Shown here: piece after piece, positions 19,850 to 31,500 of the stretch
Layout: each line of letters starts with the position of its first letter
Position numbering within the stretch: position 1 is the stretch's first letter
NCBI GenBank assembly: GCA_029979505.1
Contig: JAPOHH010000001.1
Location: 119,034 to 183,033, forward strand
Source of the DNA: a bacterium
Lineage (GTDB): Bacteria > Pseudomonadota > Gammaproteobacteria > GCA-002705445 > GCA-002716945
Reading direction: 5' to 3'
DNA: 64,000 bases
The notes under the pieces: model-generated
What the model saw: only the letters and a program-made list of their open reading frames with translations
Database searches by the model: none
Told to the model about the DNA's origin: nothing
Position numbers and translations under genes: made by a program

Positions 19850-20228
19850 GTGCTTTGTTTAGAAATGTATACATTTTTGGTGACGAGTATTTTTTTGCAA
19901 TATTTAGATACTCATTAATAACAATATTCTTTGAATTATTGATAAACATAAACTCGCAAACACCTAGATGCATAATACAAAGATCTAGTATAGGCATATT
20001 TTCATAAGAAACATTAAATTTAGACTTTAAAAGCTCTATAATCGTTTCTGTATTAGCAACATAATTACTAAGTATGTCATTAAGAAGCTTTTGATCATAT
20101 GGACGCTTTTCTATAAAGCTGAACATTACATCTTCTAATGAATCATCTTTAATTTTCATCTGATAGAGTATTTTAACTGCAGATTCTCGTGCAATTAATT
20201 GTGGCTTATATTTCTTATTAGTTGTCAT
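19833..20228 (-). CDS. nusB: Transcription antitermination factor NusB
   Basis: RESAVKILYQMKI N-terminus, C-terminal VINEYLNIAKKYSSPKMYTFLNKALD; between ribH and thiL. Confidence 0.88.
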   Translation of the reverse strand: MTTNKKYKPQLIARESAVKILYQMKIKDDSLEDVMFSFIEKRPYDQKLLNDILSNYVANTETIIELLKSKFNVSYENMPILDLCIMHLGVCEFMFINNSKNIVINEYLNIAKKYSSPKMYTFLNKALDTAL

Positions 20229-20751
20229 GTTTATTCAAAAATCTCAAAGTATCAAGTGTTACCATTGCATATTCAAAACCTTTATTTAGTTTTATGCCAG
20301 CCCTATCTACCGCTTGCTCTTGTTTTTCAACAGTTAATATTCCATTTAAAATTGGTATTTTTGTTTCTGTTGATAACTTGCATATAGCATTAGTTACTGT
20401 AGTAGACAAAAATTCATAATGTTGTGTCTCACCCTTCACTATGCAACCAATGACTAAACAAATTTTAGGCTTATACTTTGTAATTATCTTTTCGGTACAT
20501 AAAGGCAACTCAAAGGCGCCACCAGGAATTTTTATTTCAGCTATATTTCCGTGAAAATTATTATTCCCAAGTGCATTAAGATATCCATTTAGCAGACTTT
20601 CATTTATCTCATCATTATAACTAGAGTGAGTAATAATAATATCAAAATCAATATCGTTATCATTTAATGAATCAAGATTGTATAGTTTATATTCTCCTAT
20701 CGTTTTATCGTGTTTGATAAGATCTTTTATATTTTTATTAATAGATGTCAT
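20218..20751 (-). CDS. ribH: 6,7-dimethyl-8-ribityllumazine synthase
   Basis: EIKIPGGAFELPL, GCIVKGETQHYEF, GILTVEKQEQAVDRAG. Confidence 0.93.
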   Translation of the reverse strand: MTSINKNIKDLIKHDKTIGEYKLYNLDSLNDNDIDFDIIITHSSYNDEINESLLNGYLNALGNNNFHGNIAEIKIPGGAFELPLCTEKIITKYKPKICLVIGCIVKGETQHYEFLSTTVTNAICKLSTETKIPILNGILTVEKQEQAVDRAGIKLNKGFEYAMVTLDTLRFLNKHDN

Positions 20752-20752
20752 A

Positions 20753-21841
20753 TTATTTAGTTATGTATTTCACTACTTGCAACCCAAATGCATTAATTCC
20801 ATGATATTTTTTAGGTGCACTCATAAGGTTCATTTTTCTTACACCAATATCATTGAGTATTTGTGCGCCTATACCAACAGTTCTGTAGTCTTCATATACC
20901 CCTTTGTTTGATTTCTTTTGTTGAATAGTCTCAATATTTGATGTGTCTGCTTCAGACATAGTATTTGTTATAAATACTAATGCTCCTTGCTTAGATTTAC
21001 TTATTTTTTTTAAAGCATCATCGAGAGGCCAACTACTAGGAGAAATTAGCCCAATAGTATCTGTTAGTGTATTTTGAACATGAACTCTAGTAAGAGTTGC
21101 TTTTTCTGGAGATATTTTATTCTTAATTAAAACAAAATGTATATTTTCTGTAAGAATATCTTTATAAAAAACAGAAGTGAAAGCTCCATATTTTGTTTTA
21201 ATAATCTGTTGACTGACTCTTTGAATTGTTTTTTCATTGGATATTCTATATTTTATAAGCTCTTCTATTGTTCCAATCTTAAGCTTATGTTTCGTTGCAA
21301 ACTTAATAAGATCTTTTTTTCGAGCCATCGTTCCATCTTCATTTAGAATTTCTACAATTACCGATGATGGTTCTAATCCAGCTAATCTTGCTAAATCACA
21401 GCCAGCCTCAGTATGGCCTGCTCTTGTTAGGACTCCGCCATTTTTTGCCATTATAGGAAAGATATGACCAGGCTGGGCAAAGTCAGAGGGCTTTGCATTT
21501 TTTTTAACAGCAGCCTGGATAGTCTTAGCTCTATCAGATGCTGATATACCAGTAGTCACTCCTTTGATTGCGTCGATAGAAACAGTAAAGTTTGTTTCTT
21601 TAGATGATTCACTGCCTTTTTGTTTCAGTAGTGACAGACTTAGCAATTTACATCTAGATTCTGTCAAAGTTAAACAAATTAAACCTCTTCCTTTTGATGC
21701 CATGAAATTAATATCTGCAGCATTAACAAATTGTGATGCCATTACAAGGTCGCCTTCATTCTCTCGGTTTTCATCATCCATAATGATTACCATTTCACCT
21801 TTCTTAATCGATTCTATAATTTCATCTGTAGAATTAATCAC
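20753..21841 (-). CDS. ribB: 3,4-dihydroxy-2-butanone-4-phosphate synthase with degenerate GTP-cyclohydrolase-II-like domain (RibBX type)
   Basis: DHBP synthase motifs MDDENRENEGDLVMA, RAGHTEAGCDLARLAGL; C-terminal RibA-like domain lacks the Zn-binding Cys motif (RVHVQNTLTDTIGL...). Confidence 0.9.
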   Translation of the reverse strand: MINSTDEIIESIKKGEMVIIMDDENRENEGDLVMASQFVNAADINFMASKGRGLICLTLTESRCKLLSLSLLKQKGSESSKETNFTVSIDAIKGVTTGISASDRAKTIQAAVKKNAKPSDFAQPGHIFPIMAKNGGVLTRAGHTEAGCDLARLAGLEPSSVIVEILNEDGTMARKKDLIKFATKHKLKIGTIEELIKYRISNEKTIQRVSQQIIKTKYGAFTSVFYKDILTENIHFVLIKNKISPEKATLTRVHVQNTLTDTIGLISPSSWPLDDALKKISKSKQGALVFITNTMSEADTSNIETIQQKKSNKGVYEDYRTVGIGAQILNDIGVRKMNLMSAPKKYHGINAFGLQVVKYITK

Positions 21842-22421
21842 TATAGCTCCCTAACTTTTCTATATATTTCGCTAACATATCAAGCTCTATATTAACTTCA
21901 CTGCCAACAGTGTAAGACTTAAAAATAGTGTTTTGATATGTATGAGGGATAATCATAACACTAAACTCTGAATTAGATACATCATTAACTGTCAGACTTA
22001 CCCCATCAAGTGTAACTGAACCTTTTTTAATTATATATCTTGATAAACTTGGATTTATTGAAAATGTAATATCCCAAGAGTCATCTACTCTTGTAATCTT
22101 AATTAATTTCACAATACCATCAACATGGCCTTGAACAAGGTGGCCGCTTATTAATTTATTTATTGTTAATGAGGTTTCAATGTTGACTTCATTATTATTA
22201 GCAAGATATTTTAAATTAGTTTTTTGATTAGTTTCAGGAGATAATGTAAACGAGTATGTACTATTATCAATATCATCAACTGTCAAACAAGCTCCATTCA
22301 CACAAACGCTGTCACCAAGCGAATAACTAGTATTCTCAATTATAATATCAATACGTGATGACTCTCCATTATTTTTAACTGAAGAGACCTTACCTATTCT
22401 TTCAATAATGCCTGTAAACAT
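21834..22421 (-). CDS. ribE: Riboflavin synthase alpha chain
   Basis: MFTGIIERIGKV, VNGACLTVDD, SGHLVQGHVDG, VTLDGVSLTVND. Confidence 0.96.
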   Translation of the reverse strand: MFTGIIERIGKVSSVKNNGESSRIDIIIENTSYSLGDSVCVNGACLTVDDIDNSTYSFTLSPETNQKTNLKYLANNNEVNIETSLTINKLISGHLVQGHVDGIVKLIKITRVDDSWDITFSINPSLSRYIIKKGSVTLDGVSLTVNDVSNSEFSVMIIPHTYQNTIFKSYTVGSEVNIELDMLAKYIEKLGSYSD

Positions 22422-23527
22422 TAGCCTCTTCTCATATCTATATAAAGATCATTTTCATATGATTTAATGTTTTTAATTTTATAAGTTTTTTTATCTTTTA
22501 ATTTTTTTATCGGATTTATCCCTGAAAAAGATATTGATTTATTACCAAGAATCTTTGGTGCAACAAAATATAACAATTCATCAACAGCATTCTCACTCAA
22601 TAATGTTCCTGAAAATCTAGATCCACACTCAACAAGTATGTCATCTAAACCATACATTTTTGCAATACTATAAATATCTTGTAATGCAATTTTATTATCA
22701 ATCGTATTTACATACTTTATAACAACATTATTATTATATATCTTGACCGGAATATTACTTGAATTATTCATACTAGTAATAATAATTACCAGGCGATTTG
22801 TTTTAAAGATATTTGAGGAGGGAGGCACAATAAGGTTTCTATCAAGAATTATTAGTGCTGGCTGACTGGGTAATTGTCTTAGCAAACTATCATCCCGAAT
22901 ATTCATTTTTGGATTGTCATGAAGCACAGTGTTGCTCGTAGTGAGTATTGCATTAACTTCTGCTCTTAATTCTTGTACAAATTTACGAGATTTACTGGAT
23001 GTAATCCACTTACTTTCTTTTTTCATATTTGCTATTTTTCCATCAATAGAAACACCTAACTTTAATCTGATATACGGTTTGTTAAACTTATATTTATAGT
23101 AAAATGATTTATTTAATTCAATTGCCTCTTGTTCGCAAACGCCAATCGTAACATCTATTAGATTATCTCTCAGTTTATTTATACTTTTTCCATTTACGAG
23201 AGGATTAGGATCCGATGAAGCAATTACAACACGTGATATTTTATTTTTGATGATTGCATCAACGCATGGAGGTGTGTTTCCATGATGATGACATGGTTCA
23301 AGTGTAACATAGAGAGTCGCATCTGTTAGTTTCTGATTGGCTTTATCTATTGCATCTTGCTCTGCGTGCTTATCTCTAAATTTTCTATGATAACCCGTGC
23401 TAATTATTTTATTATTTTTTACTAATATCGCGCCGACCAGAGGATTGGGATGTGTTCGATATCTACCTCTTTTAGCTTGCTCTATTGCAATTTTCATATA
23501 CTTTATATCTTGTTCTTTATTCATCAA
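22421..23527 (-). CDS. ribD: Bifunctional diaminohydroxyphosphoribosylaminopyrimidine deaminase / 5-amino-6-(5-phosphoribosylamino)uracil reductase
   Basis: GRYRTHPNPLVGAILV, HAEQDAI, TLYVTLEPCHHHGNTPPCVDAI; reductase domain RLKLGVSIDGKIA. Confidence 0.96.
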   Translation of the reverse strand: MMNKEQDIKYMKIAIEQAKRGRYRTHPNPLVGAILVKNNKIISTGYHRKFRDKHAEQDAIDKANQKLTDATLYVTLEPCHHHGNTPPCVDAIIKNKISRVVIASSDPNPLVNGKSINKLRDNLIDVTIGVCEQEAIELNKSFYYKYKFNKPYIRLKLGVSIDGKIANMKKESKWITSSKSRKFVQELRAEVNAILTTSNTVLHDNPKMNIRDDSLLRQLPSQPALIILDRNLIVPPSSNIFKTNRLVIIITSMNNSSNIPVKIYNNNVVIKYVNTIDNKIALQDIYSIAKMYGLDDILVECGSRFSGTLLSENAVDELLYFVAPKILGNKSISFSGINPIKKLKDKKTYKIKNIKSYENDLYIDMRRG

Positions 23528-24017
23528 TTTTTATTTTTTTCTGATTTTTAATCATTTCTGGTGAAGGTTGTTTTTCTAAATTCTCGATAATTTTTGTAAA
23601 AGAATCAACATTATCAAATCTTAAATAAACAGACGCAAATCTCAAGTAAGCAACTTGATCAATCATAATAGTTTCATTCATTATAGTCTCGCCAATTATT
23701 TTTGATGATATTTCCTTATTTGGATACTGTGAGCATTTAGTGAGAACTTTTTGAATAAGTTCATCTATTTCATCTGTTGTAATCTTTCTTTTTTCGAATG
23801 CACGATTTATTCCTCTTCGTATCTTAGTTTCATTGAATAATTCGCTAGACCCATCAGACTTAATTACCCTAGGATAATTAAGTTCTGATGTCTCTAAAGT
23901 ATTGAACCTAGCTTGACAATTTAGACACTCTCTTCTTCTTTTTATAGAATAAGAGTCTTCGTTAAAACGCGAGTCTATGACTTTTGTTTCTGCTGAACCA
24001 CAAAATGGGCAGCGCAT
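23517..24017 (-). CDS. nrdR: Transcriptional repressor NrdR
   Basis: MRCPFCGSAETKVIDSR...RRRECLNCQARFNTLE Zn-ribbon, ATP-cone, YLRFASVYLRFD. Confidence 0.96.
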   Translation of the reverse strand: MRCPFCGSAETKVIDSRFNEDSYSIKRRRECLNCQARFNTLETSELNYPRVIKSDGSSELFNETKIRRGINRAFEKRKITTDEIDELIQKVLTKCSQYPNKEISSKIIGETIMNETIMIDQVAYLRFASVYLRFDNVDSFTKIIENLEKQPSPEMIKNQKKIKIDE

Positions 24018-24025
24018 AAATTTCT

Positions 24026-25309
24026 CTAAGCTACAGCTTGTTTGCTAGATGAATATACTGGAAATTGAGAACATAAATTAAGAACTTTCTCTTTTATTTT
24101 TTTTATCTCAGCTTCATTTTCCATGTTTTCCAATACATCGCAAATTAAGTTACCTAGTATTTTAGTTTCATTCTCCTTAAAACCACGAGTTGTAATCGCT
24201 GGTGTTCCAAGTCTAATGCCGCTTGTTACAAAAGGTGACTGCGGATCATTTGGCACAGAGTTCTTATTAACAGTAATATTAGCACTATGCAATGCAGCGT
24301 CTGCTGCTTTACCAGTTAATCCTTGTTTAACTAGACTTACTAGCATAAGGTGATTTTTAGTTCCGCCAGAAACTACTTCAAATCCTCGATCAATCATAGT
24401 TTGAGCAAGAACATTAGCATTATTTACGACTTGTTGCTGATATTCTTTGAATTCAGGCTGCAAAGCTTCTTTAAATGCTACAGCTTTAGCAGCAATAACA
24501 TGCATTAAAGGCCCACCTTGAGTTCCTGGAAACACTAGTGAATTAAATTTTTTCTCTAAGTCTTCATTTGATTTACAAATAATTATTCCACCTCTAGGTC
24601 CTCTCAAAGTTTTATGAGTTGTAGATGTTACTACATCAGCATGAGGAACAGGATTCGGATATAAACCAGCAGCTACTAAACCAGAAACGTGTGCCATATC
24701 TACATGAAAATATGCTCCCACAGATTTAGCAATATTAGCCATTCTCTCCCAATCTATGACTTGAGAGTATGCTGAAAAACCACCAATAAGCATTTTTGGT
24801 TTGTGTTCTTTTGCAAGCTTTTCAACTTCATCGTAATCGATTAAGCCATCCTCATTAATACCATACTGAACTGCATTAAATATTTTTCCTGAGAAATTCA
24901 CTTTTGCACCATGTGTTAGATGTCCACCCGCATCAAGTGACATTCCTAAAATTGTATCACCAGGGTTAAGTAGAGCTAAATAAACAGCTGCATTAGCTTG
25001 TGAGCCAGAATGAGGCTGCACATTAGCATAATCAGCTCCATATAATTCTTTTAATCTATCGATAGCTAGTTGTTCTGCAACGTCAACATTTTCACAACCG
25101 CCATAGTATCTTTTTCTTGGATATCCTTCAGCATATTTATTAGTCATTAGAGATCCTTGTGCCTCAAGAACCCTAGGGCTTGCATAATTTTCAGAAGCAA
25201 TTAATTCAACATGCTCTTCTTGTCTTTTAATTTCATTTTTCATCGCCTCATTTAGCTCATCGTCAAATCCGGCAATTTTCATATCCATACTAAACATAGT
25301 GTTCTCCAT
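24026..25309 (-). CDS. glyA: Serine hydroxymethyltransferase
   Basis: [45 protein letters not shown]. Confidence 0.97.
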   Translation of the reverse strand: MENTMFSMDMKIAGFDDELNEAMKNEIKRQEEHVELIASENYASPRVLEAQGSLMTNKYAEGYPRKRYYGGCENVDVAEQLAIDRLKELYGADYANVQPHSGSQANAAVYLALLNPGDTILGMSLDAGGHLTHGAKVNFSGKIFNAVQYGINEDGLIDYDEVEKLAKEHKPKMLIGGFSAYSQVIDWERMANIAKSVGAYFHVDMAHVSGLVAAGLYPNPVPHADVVTSTTHKTLRGPRGGIIICKSNEDLEKKFNSLVFPGTQGGPLMHVIAAKAVAFKEALQPEFKEYQQQVVNNANVLAQTMIDRGFEVVSGGTKNHLMLVSLVKQGLTGKAADAALHSANITVNKNSVPNDPQSPFVTSGIRLGTPAITTRGFKENETKILGNLICDVLENMENEAEIKKIKEKVLNLCSQFPVYSSSKQAVA

Positions 25310-25355
25310 TAATGTATTTCAGCAACAAAATTTTACCACCATCAGTGTTTTTTGT

Positions 25356-27080
25356 CTAAGTTTCAATGCCAATATTGCCATCTTCATTCATGATTTTTAC
25401 TTTCTCTCGTTTATCGATTTTATAGGTGCCAATAGATTTTAAATACTCTTTTGTGATTTCCCAGATTGGTTTACCTTCCTCTACATTATTCACGCTTGCC
25501 CATCCACTAACTTTATATTGTACATTTGGTTTAATCTCTATATTATTGTTTAATCTCAAATTTTTTATTCTATTATTCATAGTATTCCCAGGATTAATAG
25601 AATATTTTATGCCTCTAGTTCTAACCATGTCCCCACCCTGCTGCAAATATGGATCAGTATTAAATATATTATCAGCAACATCTTCCAATATATTCTTGAT
25701 AGTTTCTCCTGACATAGAGCGTGTATAAGTATTAGGGTAAGTTATAGCAGTATGATTATATATATCTGACATTGTTATAGGTTGATTTGGTATAATTGAT
25801 GGGCCCCACCGGAAGCCTGGACTTAGTGAAATCTCTGTATCTAGGACAGAATTCATTGAATCACACAAAAGATCATCGAATGTGCCATTAAAATTACTTC
25901 TTCTATACAATGTATCGTCTGCATAACCAACTATCTCTGATAGAAGATTGGTGTACGGTTTAGATACCTTATCAATGAAAGACTGCATTTTTTTATCTGG
26001 TTTGATATTATTAGATAATATTGGTAGTAGTTTATAGTTATATATATATGATTTTCCTGAAAATTTTATATCTATCATTGATAAAAACTTACCATTACAT
26101 CCGGAATTAAGCACCAGTGTTTTACCATTATTGTTTTTGATTATAATTGGCCTTGGAACAGCATCATGAGTATGACCACCAAAAATAATATCGATTCCGG
26201 TTACTCTGCTGGCTAATTTCTTATCAACATCAATTCCGTTATGAGACAAAACCACTACTAATGAGGGGTCATATTTTACTTTAATTCTCTCAATTGTATC
26301 TTGAAGTTCTTGTTCTCTTATACCAAATGTTAAATTGGAAACATATCTAGATGGATTAGCTATTGGAGTATAGGGGAACGCTTGACCAATTATAGCTATG
26401 CGATTACCTTTAATTTCTCTTATCGTATAAGGCTTTTCAAAATGATTTTCGTCATCATATGACGGTATATCGTTAAATATTGCTTCGTCATTGAGAAAAA
26501 TATTATTTGCAACAAATTCACCATTAAAATTTTTAATATTTTTCTTAAATTGCTCCTCTCCAAACGTGAATTCCCAATGGCCTGTCATGACATCCACACC
26601 AAGTATGTTTGATGCTTCTACCATGTCCATACCAGACTCAAATAAAGAGATTGCAGAACCTTGCCAAGTATCCCCTCCATCTAATAGCAAAGATTTACCG
26701 TTCGCCTCTCCTCTTAGTTTATCGATAATAGTTTTAAGGTAAGAATAACCACCAAATTTACCAAATCTTTCAGCAAGTTCATTAAATCGCATATATGAAT
26801 ATATGTATTTATTAAAGTCACCATCTAAAGAATAGTATTGGAGGAATTTATCTCCAACAATATGTGGAGGTACATTCCTATTTTTTCCTGTACCGAGGTT
26901 AATATTTGGTTCTCTGAAATATGTTGGAGCAAGTTGGGCATGAGTATCAGTTATGTGTAATAAGCGAAGATCTGAAGAAAATGGGATATTATAATTTATT
27001 AAGTTATTTGATAATGATTTATCGGAAAAGCCAACAAGATATGCAGCTGCCATCATTTGTAAAAATTCTCTTCTGTTCAT
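25356..27080 (-). CDS. soxB: Thiosulfohydrolase SoxB (Tat-exported sulfur oxidation enzyme)
   Basis: Twin-arginine N-terminus MNRREFLQMMAAAYLVG; HITDTHAQLAPTYFREPN, LDGGDTWQGSA, TGHWEFTFGEEQF, VVLSHNGIDVDKKLA, IIFGGHTHDAVP typical of SoxB rather than generic 5'-nucleotidase. Confidence 0.9.
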   Translation of the reverse strand: MNRREFLQMMAAAYLVGFSDKSLSNNLINYNIPFSSDLRLLHITDTHAQLAPTYFREPNINLGTGKNRNVPPHIVGDKFLQYYSLDGDFNKYIYSYMRFNELAERFGKFGGYSYLKTIIDKLRGEANGKSLLLDGGDTWQGSAISLFESGMDMVEASNILGVDVMTGHWEFTFGEEQFKKNIKNFNGEFVANNIFLNDEAIFNDIPSYDDENHFEKPYTIREIKGNRIAIIGQAFPYTPIANPSRYVSNLTFGIREQELQDTIERIKVKYDPSLVVVLSHNGIDVDKKLASRVTGIDIIFGGHTHDAVPRPIIIKNNNGKTLVLNSGCNGKFLSMIDIKFSGKSYIYNYKLLPILSNNIKPDKKMQSFIDKVSKPYTNLLSEIVGYADDTLYRRSNFNGTFDDLLCDSMNSVLDTEISLSPGFRWGPSIIPNQPITMSDIYNHTAITYPNTYTRSMSGETIKNILEDVADNIFNTDPYLQQGGDMVRTRGIKYSINPGNTMNNRIKNLRLNNNIEIKPNVQYKVSGWASVNNVEEGKPIWEITKEYLKSIGTYKIDKREKVKIMNEDGNIGIET

Positions 27081-27604
27081 ATTTTTTTATTTAAGAATAC
27101 TTTAAATATAACTATTGTTAAGAATAGCATTATAAAAATGAATAAATATAAATAATCTGCTTTGATGATAAAATATATATGTAATAAAGTTATCAAATAA
27201 ATAGCATAAATAATTTTGTGAATCTTTTTCCAGTTTGGTATTTTTTCTTTTATAAAATTAAATGATGTTAAGTACATAGGTATAAACAACAATAAAGCAA
27301 TATACCCTGATAGAATATAATTTCTCAATATAAGATCATCCAAAAGAATAGATAAATCATTATTATCAATTATATAAATTAAAAAATGTAATAGTGAAAA
27401 ATAAAATGATGCTAGACCTATCGAACGAGCATTTATTACTACGTTTCTAATTTTAAGAAGAGGTATGAATAGTGCTAGTGTTAGATAAATTAAAGCTAAA
27501 TATCCTGTTGATGATATGAAATAGTTTGTTTTATTAAAAATTTCATTATTAAAATAGATGTATGATATTAAAAAAACTAATGGTGTTATAAAGAATGCTA
27601 TCAC
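27077..27604 (-). CDS. msrQ: MsrQ (YedZ)-like heme-binding membrane subunit
   Basis: Multi-TM ferric-reductase-like: STGYLALIYLTLALFIPLL..RSIGLASFYFSLLHFLIYI..NWKKIHKIIYAIYLITLLHIY; adjacent to msrP. Confidence 0.8.
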   Translation of the reverse strand: MIAFFITPLVFLISYIYFNNEIFNKTNYFISSTGYLALIYLTLALFIPLLKIRNVVINARSIGLASFYFSLLHFLIYIIDNNDLSILLDDLILRNYILSGYIALLLFIPMYLTSFNFIKEKIPNWKKIHKIIYAIYLITLLHIYFIIKADYLYLFIFIMLFLTIVIFKVFLNKKI

Positions 27605-27608
27605 AATG

Positions 27609-28532
27609 TTAAAAGTATTTTTTCAAGTCCATACCTTCATATAAATGGGCAACATGTTCTGCATAACCATTGTACATTAGTGTGTCTCTTTTTCTAAACT
27701 CGCCGATTCTTCTCTCTCTTTTTTGACTCCATCTTGGATGAGAGACATTAGGATTTACATTAGAGTAAAAGCCATACTCATTTGGTGCTTCAATATTCCA
27801 GGATGTTTCTGGCATTTTTTCAACGAAGCTAATTCTTTTAATTGATTTAATACTCTTAAATCCATATTTCCAAGGAACAACTAATCGTATTGGGCTGCCA
27901 TTTTGGTTTGGTAGAATACGACCATATAAACCAACCGATAGTATTGTTAGTGGATTCCTAGCTTCATCTAGCCTTAATCCTTCTCGATAAGGCCATGCTA
28001 AAATATCTCTTTTTTGACCAGGGAGATTCTCAGGATCATAAACTGACTCAAATGAAATATATTTTGCTTTATGAGTAGGTTTAGCTAATTTTATCAGATG
28101 ATTTAATTCGAAACCAATCCAAGGTATTACCATAGACCATGCTTCAACACATCTTAAGCGGTATATGCGTTCTTCAAGAGGAAATTTATTTAAAATATCC
28201 TCAGTCTCTAATATAAATTTATTTTCTACTTCTCCATCAATAGTTACTTTCCAATTTTTTGTATTGAGTTTATCCGCATTAATCATCGGGTCTCTTTTAC
28301 CGCTCCCAAGTTCGTAAAAGTTGTTATATGAAGTAATTTGTTTGATTGTGTTAGTTTGTTCATTTGTACTATATTTCAAATCTTTAGAAAAAGATAAGGT
28401 TCTTGAATTTGAATAAAGTAGATTAGAAAATGTTAAAAACGTAAAGGCAATTGATGACTTTATTATAGCTCTTCTTTGTTTAAAGAGTTTTTCATCAGTT
28501 ACATTATTTTCTTTAAGACAATATTTAGACAT
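27609..28532 (-). CDS. msrP: Periplasmic methionine-sulfoxide reductase catalytic subunit MsrP (YedY, molybdopterin)
   Basis: [65 protein letters not shown]; Tat-like QRRAIIK N-terminus. Confidence 0.92.
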   Translation of the reverse strand: MSKYCLKENNVTDEKLFKQRRAIIKSSIAFTFLTFSNLLYSNSRTLSFSKDLKYSTNEQTNTIKQITSYNNFYELGSGKRDPMINADKLNTKNWKVTIDGEVENKFILETEDILNKFPLEERIYRLRCVEAWSMVIPWIGFELNHLIKLAKPTHKAKYISFESVYDPENLPGQKRDILAWPYREGLRLDEARNPLTILSVGLYGRILPNQNGSPIRLVVPWKYGFKSIKSIKRISFVEKMPETSWNIEAPNEYGFYSNVNPNVSHPRWSQKRERRIGEFRKRDTLMYNGYAEHVAHLYEGMDLKKYF

Positions 28533-31500
28533 GATCTACCCATTCTCTTGCATTTATGAAAAGTTTTAACCATGGAGATATTTTCCAATTAGATGGTGCC
28601 CATGAAAAATTATTGATATGTAACAGACGTTCTGGATGAGGCATCATAATATTGATTCTACCATCAATATTACAAAATCCAGTAACACCATCTATCGATC
28701 CATTTGGATTAGAAGGATAGCTTTTTGTTTTGTTACCATGATTATCAACATAGGACATTGTAATTTTTTTTAGATTCTCAGCATTTGTCTGAGATATCTT
28801 ACCTTCACCATGCGAAACAATTATTGGAATAATTGAATTATGCATATCTTTAAATAAAATTGAATTACTCTTAGGAATCTTTACTATCACCTGTCTAGCT
28901 TCAAATTGATTAGAATCATTACTGATAAACTCAGGCCAATGAGTTGATCCAGGAATTATTTCTTTAAGGTTTGATAGCATTTGACAGCCATTACAAACAC
29001 CAAGAGTGAATTTATCTTTAGCTTTAAAAAATTTAGATAATGTTTTATATGCATCTTTATTGTATATAATTTTATTAGCCCAACCACGTCCAGCTCCTAA
29101 TACATCACCGTAGGAGAATCCACCGCATGCAACTAGACCACGATAATCATCAAGAATCTCAGGATTGTTGATAATATCATTTGTATTTATATCATACGCA
29201 TCAAAGCCTACATATTTAAATGCATTAGCCATTTCTTTGTGTCCATTAACTCCCTGCTCTCTAAAAATTGCAATTTTAGGTTTAGATTTTCTATTCAAAT
29301 ACTTCTTATTCACATCTTTTAATTTAAAAGTTAATTTTGGATGAATATTTCTTGAGATATTTTGATGTGATTGAATTTTTGATTTATATTCTTGCAATGC
29401 TGTGTTCTTATTATCTCTGTTTGATTGAATTAGATATGATAGCTCACTCCATGATTTTCGAAGATTACATAATGACTCAACATAATTATATTCGGAAATA
29501 TCCAATAATGGATTTTCTTCTTTTTCAATAATTCCAAGATTATAAACAAATTGATGTAGTTTATGCTTCTTAACTATATTAAAAAATTTCTTTTTATCGC
29601 TTCTTGAAACTGCATAAACACCGCCTAATTCCTCATTAAAAAGATATTTAATAGCATCAGCATTTTTAAGATTACATTTTTTTAACTTGATAGACATATT
29701 TGATGCAAATCCCATCTCAATAACAGTTGTTATTAGTCCTCCATCAGATTTATCATGATATGCATTGAGTAAATCATCCTTTAATAACTCTTGAGTACAT
29801 TTGAAAAAATTAATTACATTATCTAAATTGTTAATTTTTGGTGGCTCATTTTGAGTAATATTACATACCTGATCAAGAGCAGAACCTCCCATTCTGTTAT
29901 GATTATCTCCAAGATCAATCAAATATAAATCAGAATTCAATTCTGTTCTTGGAGTAACATATGTATTTACATTATCAATTGATGCAAATGCTGACAAAAC
30001 TAAGCTTACTGGGCTTTTAACTTCCTTGTGTTTTCTTTCTTTCCATTTAGTAGACATAGATAACGAATCTTTGCCAACAGGAATAATCATTCCAGATTGT
30101 CTACAAAGAGAGCTCAATCTTTTAACTGATTGATAAAGTTGAGACAATTCATTTTTATCGGATGAGTTAGCCATCCAATTAGCTGATAATTTAATTCTCT
30201 TTATGTCTTTTATATACGCTGATGCTATATTTGTTATTACTTCACCAAAAGCCATGTCAATTGACGCTTCAGCGTCTAAAGCTGCTACATTTGGCTTTTC
30301 TCCTACTGTTAAAACTTGACCATAATTTGAATTAATATCTGATTTTGTAATTGCAATGTTTGATACTGGAACTTGTTCAGGCCCAATCAACTGATCTCTT
30401 GAAACTAACCCAGTTACTGATCTATCGCCTATGGTAATTAAAAAACCTTTGTCAGATACGCAAGGTAGCTGGAGAACATGCTTGATAGACTCCTTAATAG
30501 ATGGATATGAAAAATCATTATTATGTTTTATGTTCTTACTTTTTTTAATCTCAATCGGGACTATCGGCGGTTTGCCAAGAAGAAAGTTCATAGGTAGATC
30601 AATAGGTGTATCATTTTGATGAGAAACTTTCAGATGCTTTTTAGCTGTGACATTTCCTATAATGTAAGTTGGACAATTTTCACGTATACATATATTTTTA
30701 TATTCATCTAAATTTTCTTTACTAATTATTAAAACATAACGCTCTTGAGATTCGTTACACCATATCTCAAGTGAAGACATATTAGATTCTGCAACATCTA
30801 CATCATCAAGATAAACCCTAGCTCCCATTTTTGAATCATTTACAATCTCAGGGACAGCATTACATAAACCGCCAGCTCCAATATCATGAATACTTACAAT
30901 TGGGTTATTTTTTTTGTACGTACATGTATTGATTACTTCTTGGCATCTTCTCTCAATTTCTGCATTATCACGTTGAACAGAAGCATAATCTAGATCGATA
31001 TCACTGGTTCCAGATTGCATTGAAGATGCTGCTCCCCCACCTATACCAATTCTAAAGGAAGGTCCTCCTAGGATAGCTATGATATCTCCGTCTTTAAGTT
31101 TATTCTTGTGTGTATATTTATTATTTATATATCCTATACCTCCGGCTATCATTATGGGTTTGTGATAACCATAGACAGAATCTTTGTTTTGATCTATTCC
31201 TTTTTGTTCATAGGTTCTGAAATAACCAAATATATTTGGGCGGCCAAATTCATTATTATATCTTGCGGCTCCAATTGGAGCTTCAATAATTATTTCAAAA
31301 GAATTTTTTATTCTTGTTGGATATTTAAATGAATTTTTTTCCCATATTTTTGAAGCTTTCGGAATATTTAAATTTGATAATGTATATCCACAAAAACCAA
31401 CTTTAGGAGTTGACCCCCTTCCTGTTGCTCCTTCGTCTCTAATTTCTCCACCCGAGCCCGTTGCAGCACCTGAGTAAGGAGAAATAGCAGTTGGATGATT

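Noticed and set aside
25426-26742. Plus-strand ORFs of 100 and 83 aa opposite soxB
   Set aside because: Antisense shadows of a clear coding sequence with no recognisable domain.
25356-27080. Generic 5'-nucleotidase/UshA annotation
   Set aside because: Tat signal and TGHWEFTFG plus overall motif order fit SoxB better than UshA-type nucleotidases.
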